NCBI RefSeq assembly: GCF_029955155.1
Contig: NZ_JAPNOZ010000011.1
Span: 558,001 to 622,000, forward strand
Direction of reading: 5' to 3'
Length of the DNA: 64,000 nt
Origin: Psychrobacillus sp. NEAU-3TGS
GTDB lineage: Bacteria; Bacillota; Bacilli; Bacillales_A; Planococcaceae
Made by a program: the position numbers and the translations under genes. Positions 63,977 through 64,000 of the stretch are shown in pieces (within the stretch, counting starts at the first letter, position 1; every line of letters starts with the position of its first letter). The notes under the pieces were generated by a model, which was not told where the DNA came from, ran no database searches, and was given only the letters and a program-made list of their open reading frames with translations.

Positions 63977-64000
63977 ATAGCATTCTATATCTTAAATTTT

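Overview
The window looks like a chromosomal segment of a low-GC, endospore-forming Bacillota (Bacillaceae/Caryophanaceae type; a Psychrobacillus-like host is my guess, not shown). The reasons are the cotE-mutS-mutL and miaA-hfq-ynbB-glnR-glnA gene orders, a CotE spore coat protein, a CwlJ-type germination hydrolase, a bacterial nitric oxide synthase, HelD, and sigma-A type promoters with strong AGGAGG ribosome binding sites. Almost every gene is on the minus strand. No rRNA, tRNA, CRISPR array, transposase or phage gene was seen.

Region 1 (1-14 kb) is conserved core: glnA (partial), glnR with two GlnR boxes, ynbB, a rhodanese, hfq, miaA, a lysophospholipase-like hydrolase, glpD, glpK, mutL, mutS and cotE. 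hflX, which I expect beside hfq, is absent. Two non-coding repeat families sit in the gaps. Region 2 (14-29.5 kb) is mostly intact: nagB, a four-gene ABC transporter/nucleotidyltransferase/lipoprotein operon, a CynX-type transporter, nos, a membrane Lon-like peptidase, DUF1284, YdeI, helD and cwlJ. It contains the first broken gene, an M23 peptidase with two frameshifts.

Region 3 (29.5-64 kb) is accessory and strikingly different. It holds mostly short, singly transcribed minus-strand genes: lipoproteins, barstar and other immunity-like proteins, an efflux pump with a broken TetR, hydrolases, VOC and NUDIX proteins, small membrane proteins, an APH-like kinase, and an ECF sigma/anti-sigma pair. 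At least ten genes from 23 kb onward are frameshifted, nonsense-mutated or truncated, most by one base in a homopolymer run, whereas about 20 kb of coding sequence before it shows none. From about 38 to 62 kb many of these small genes are separated by copies of one composite repeat: a terminator hairpin flanked by GTTAGTTGAAG-like motifs. This gives the stretch the look of a cassette array, and I consider it the most interesting feature of the window.

Several genes were recovered by reading the sequence directly because they are short or frameshifted: a cysteine-rich 118-residue protein (37.6 kb), DUF2750 (56.3 kb), small membrane proteins at 44.6, 44.9, 45.6, 56.7 and 58.7 kb, and an aspartate racemase remnant fused to the end of the APH-like gene (59.9 kb).
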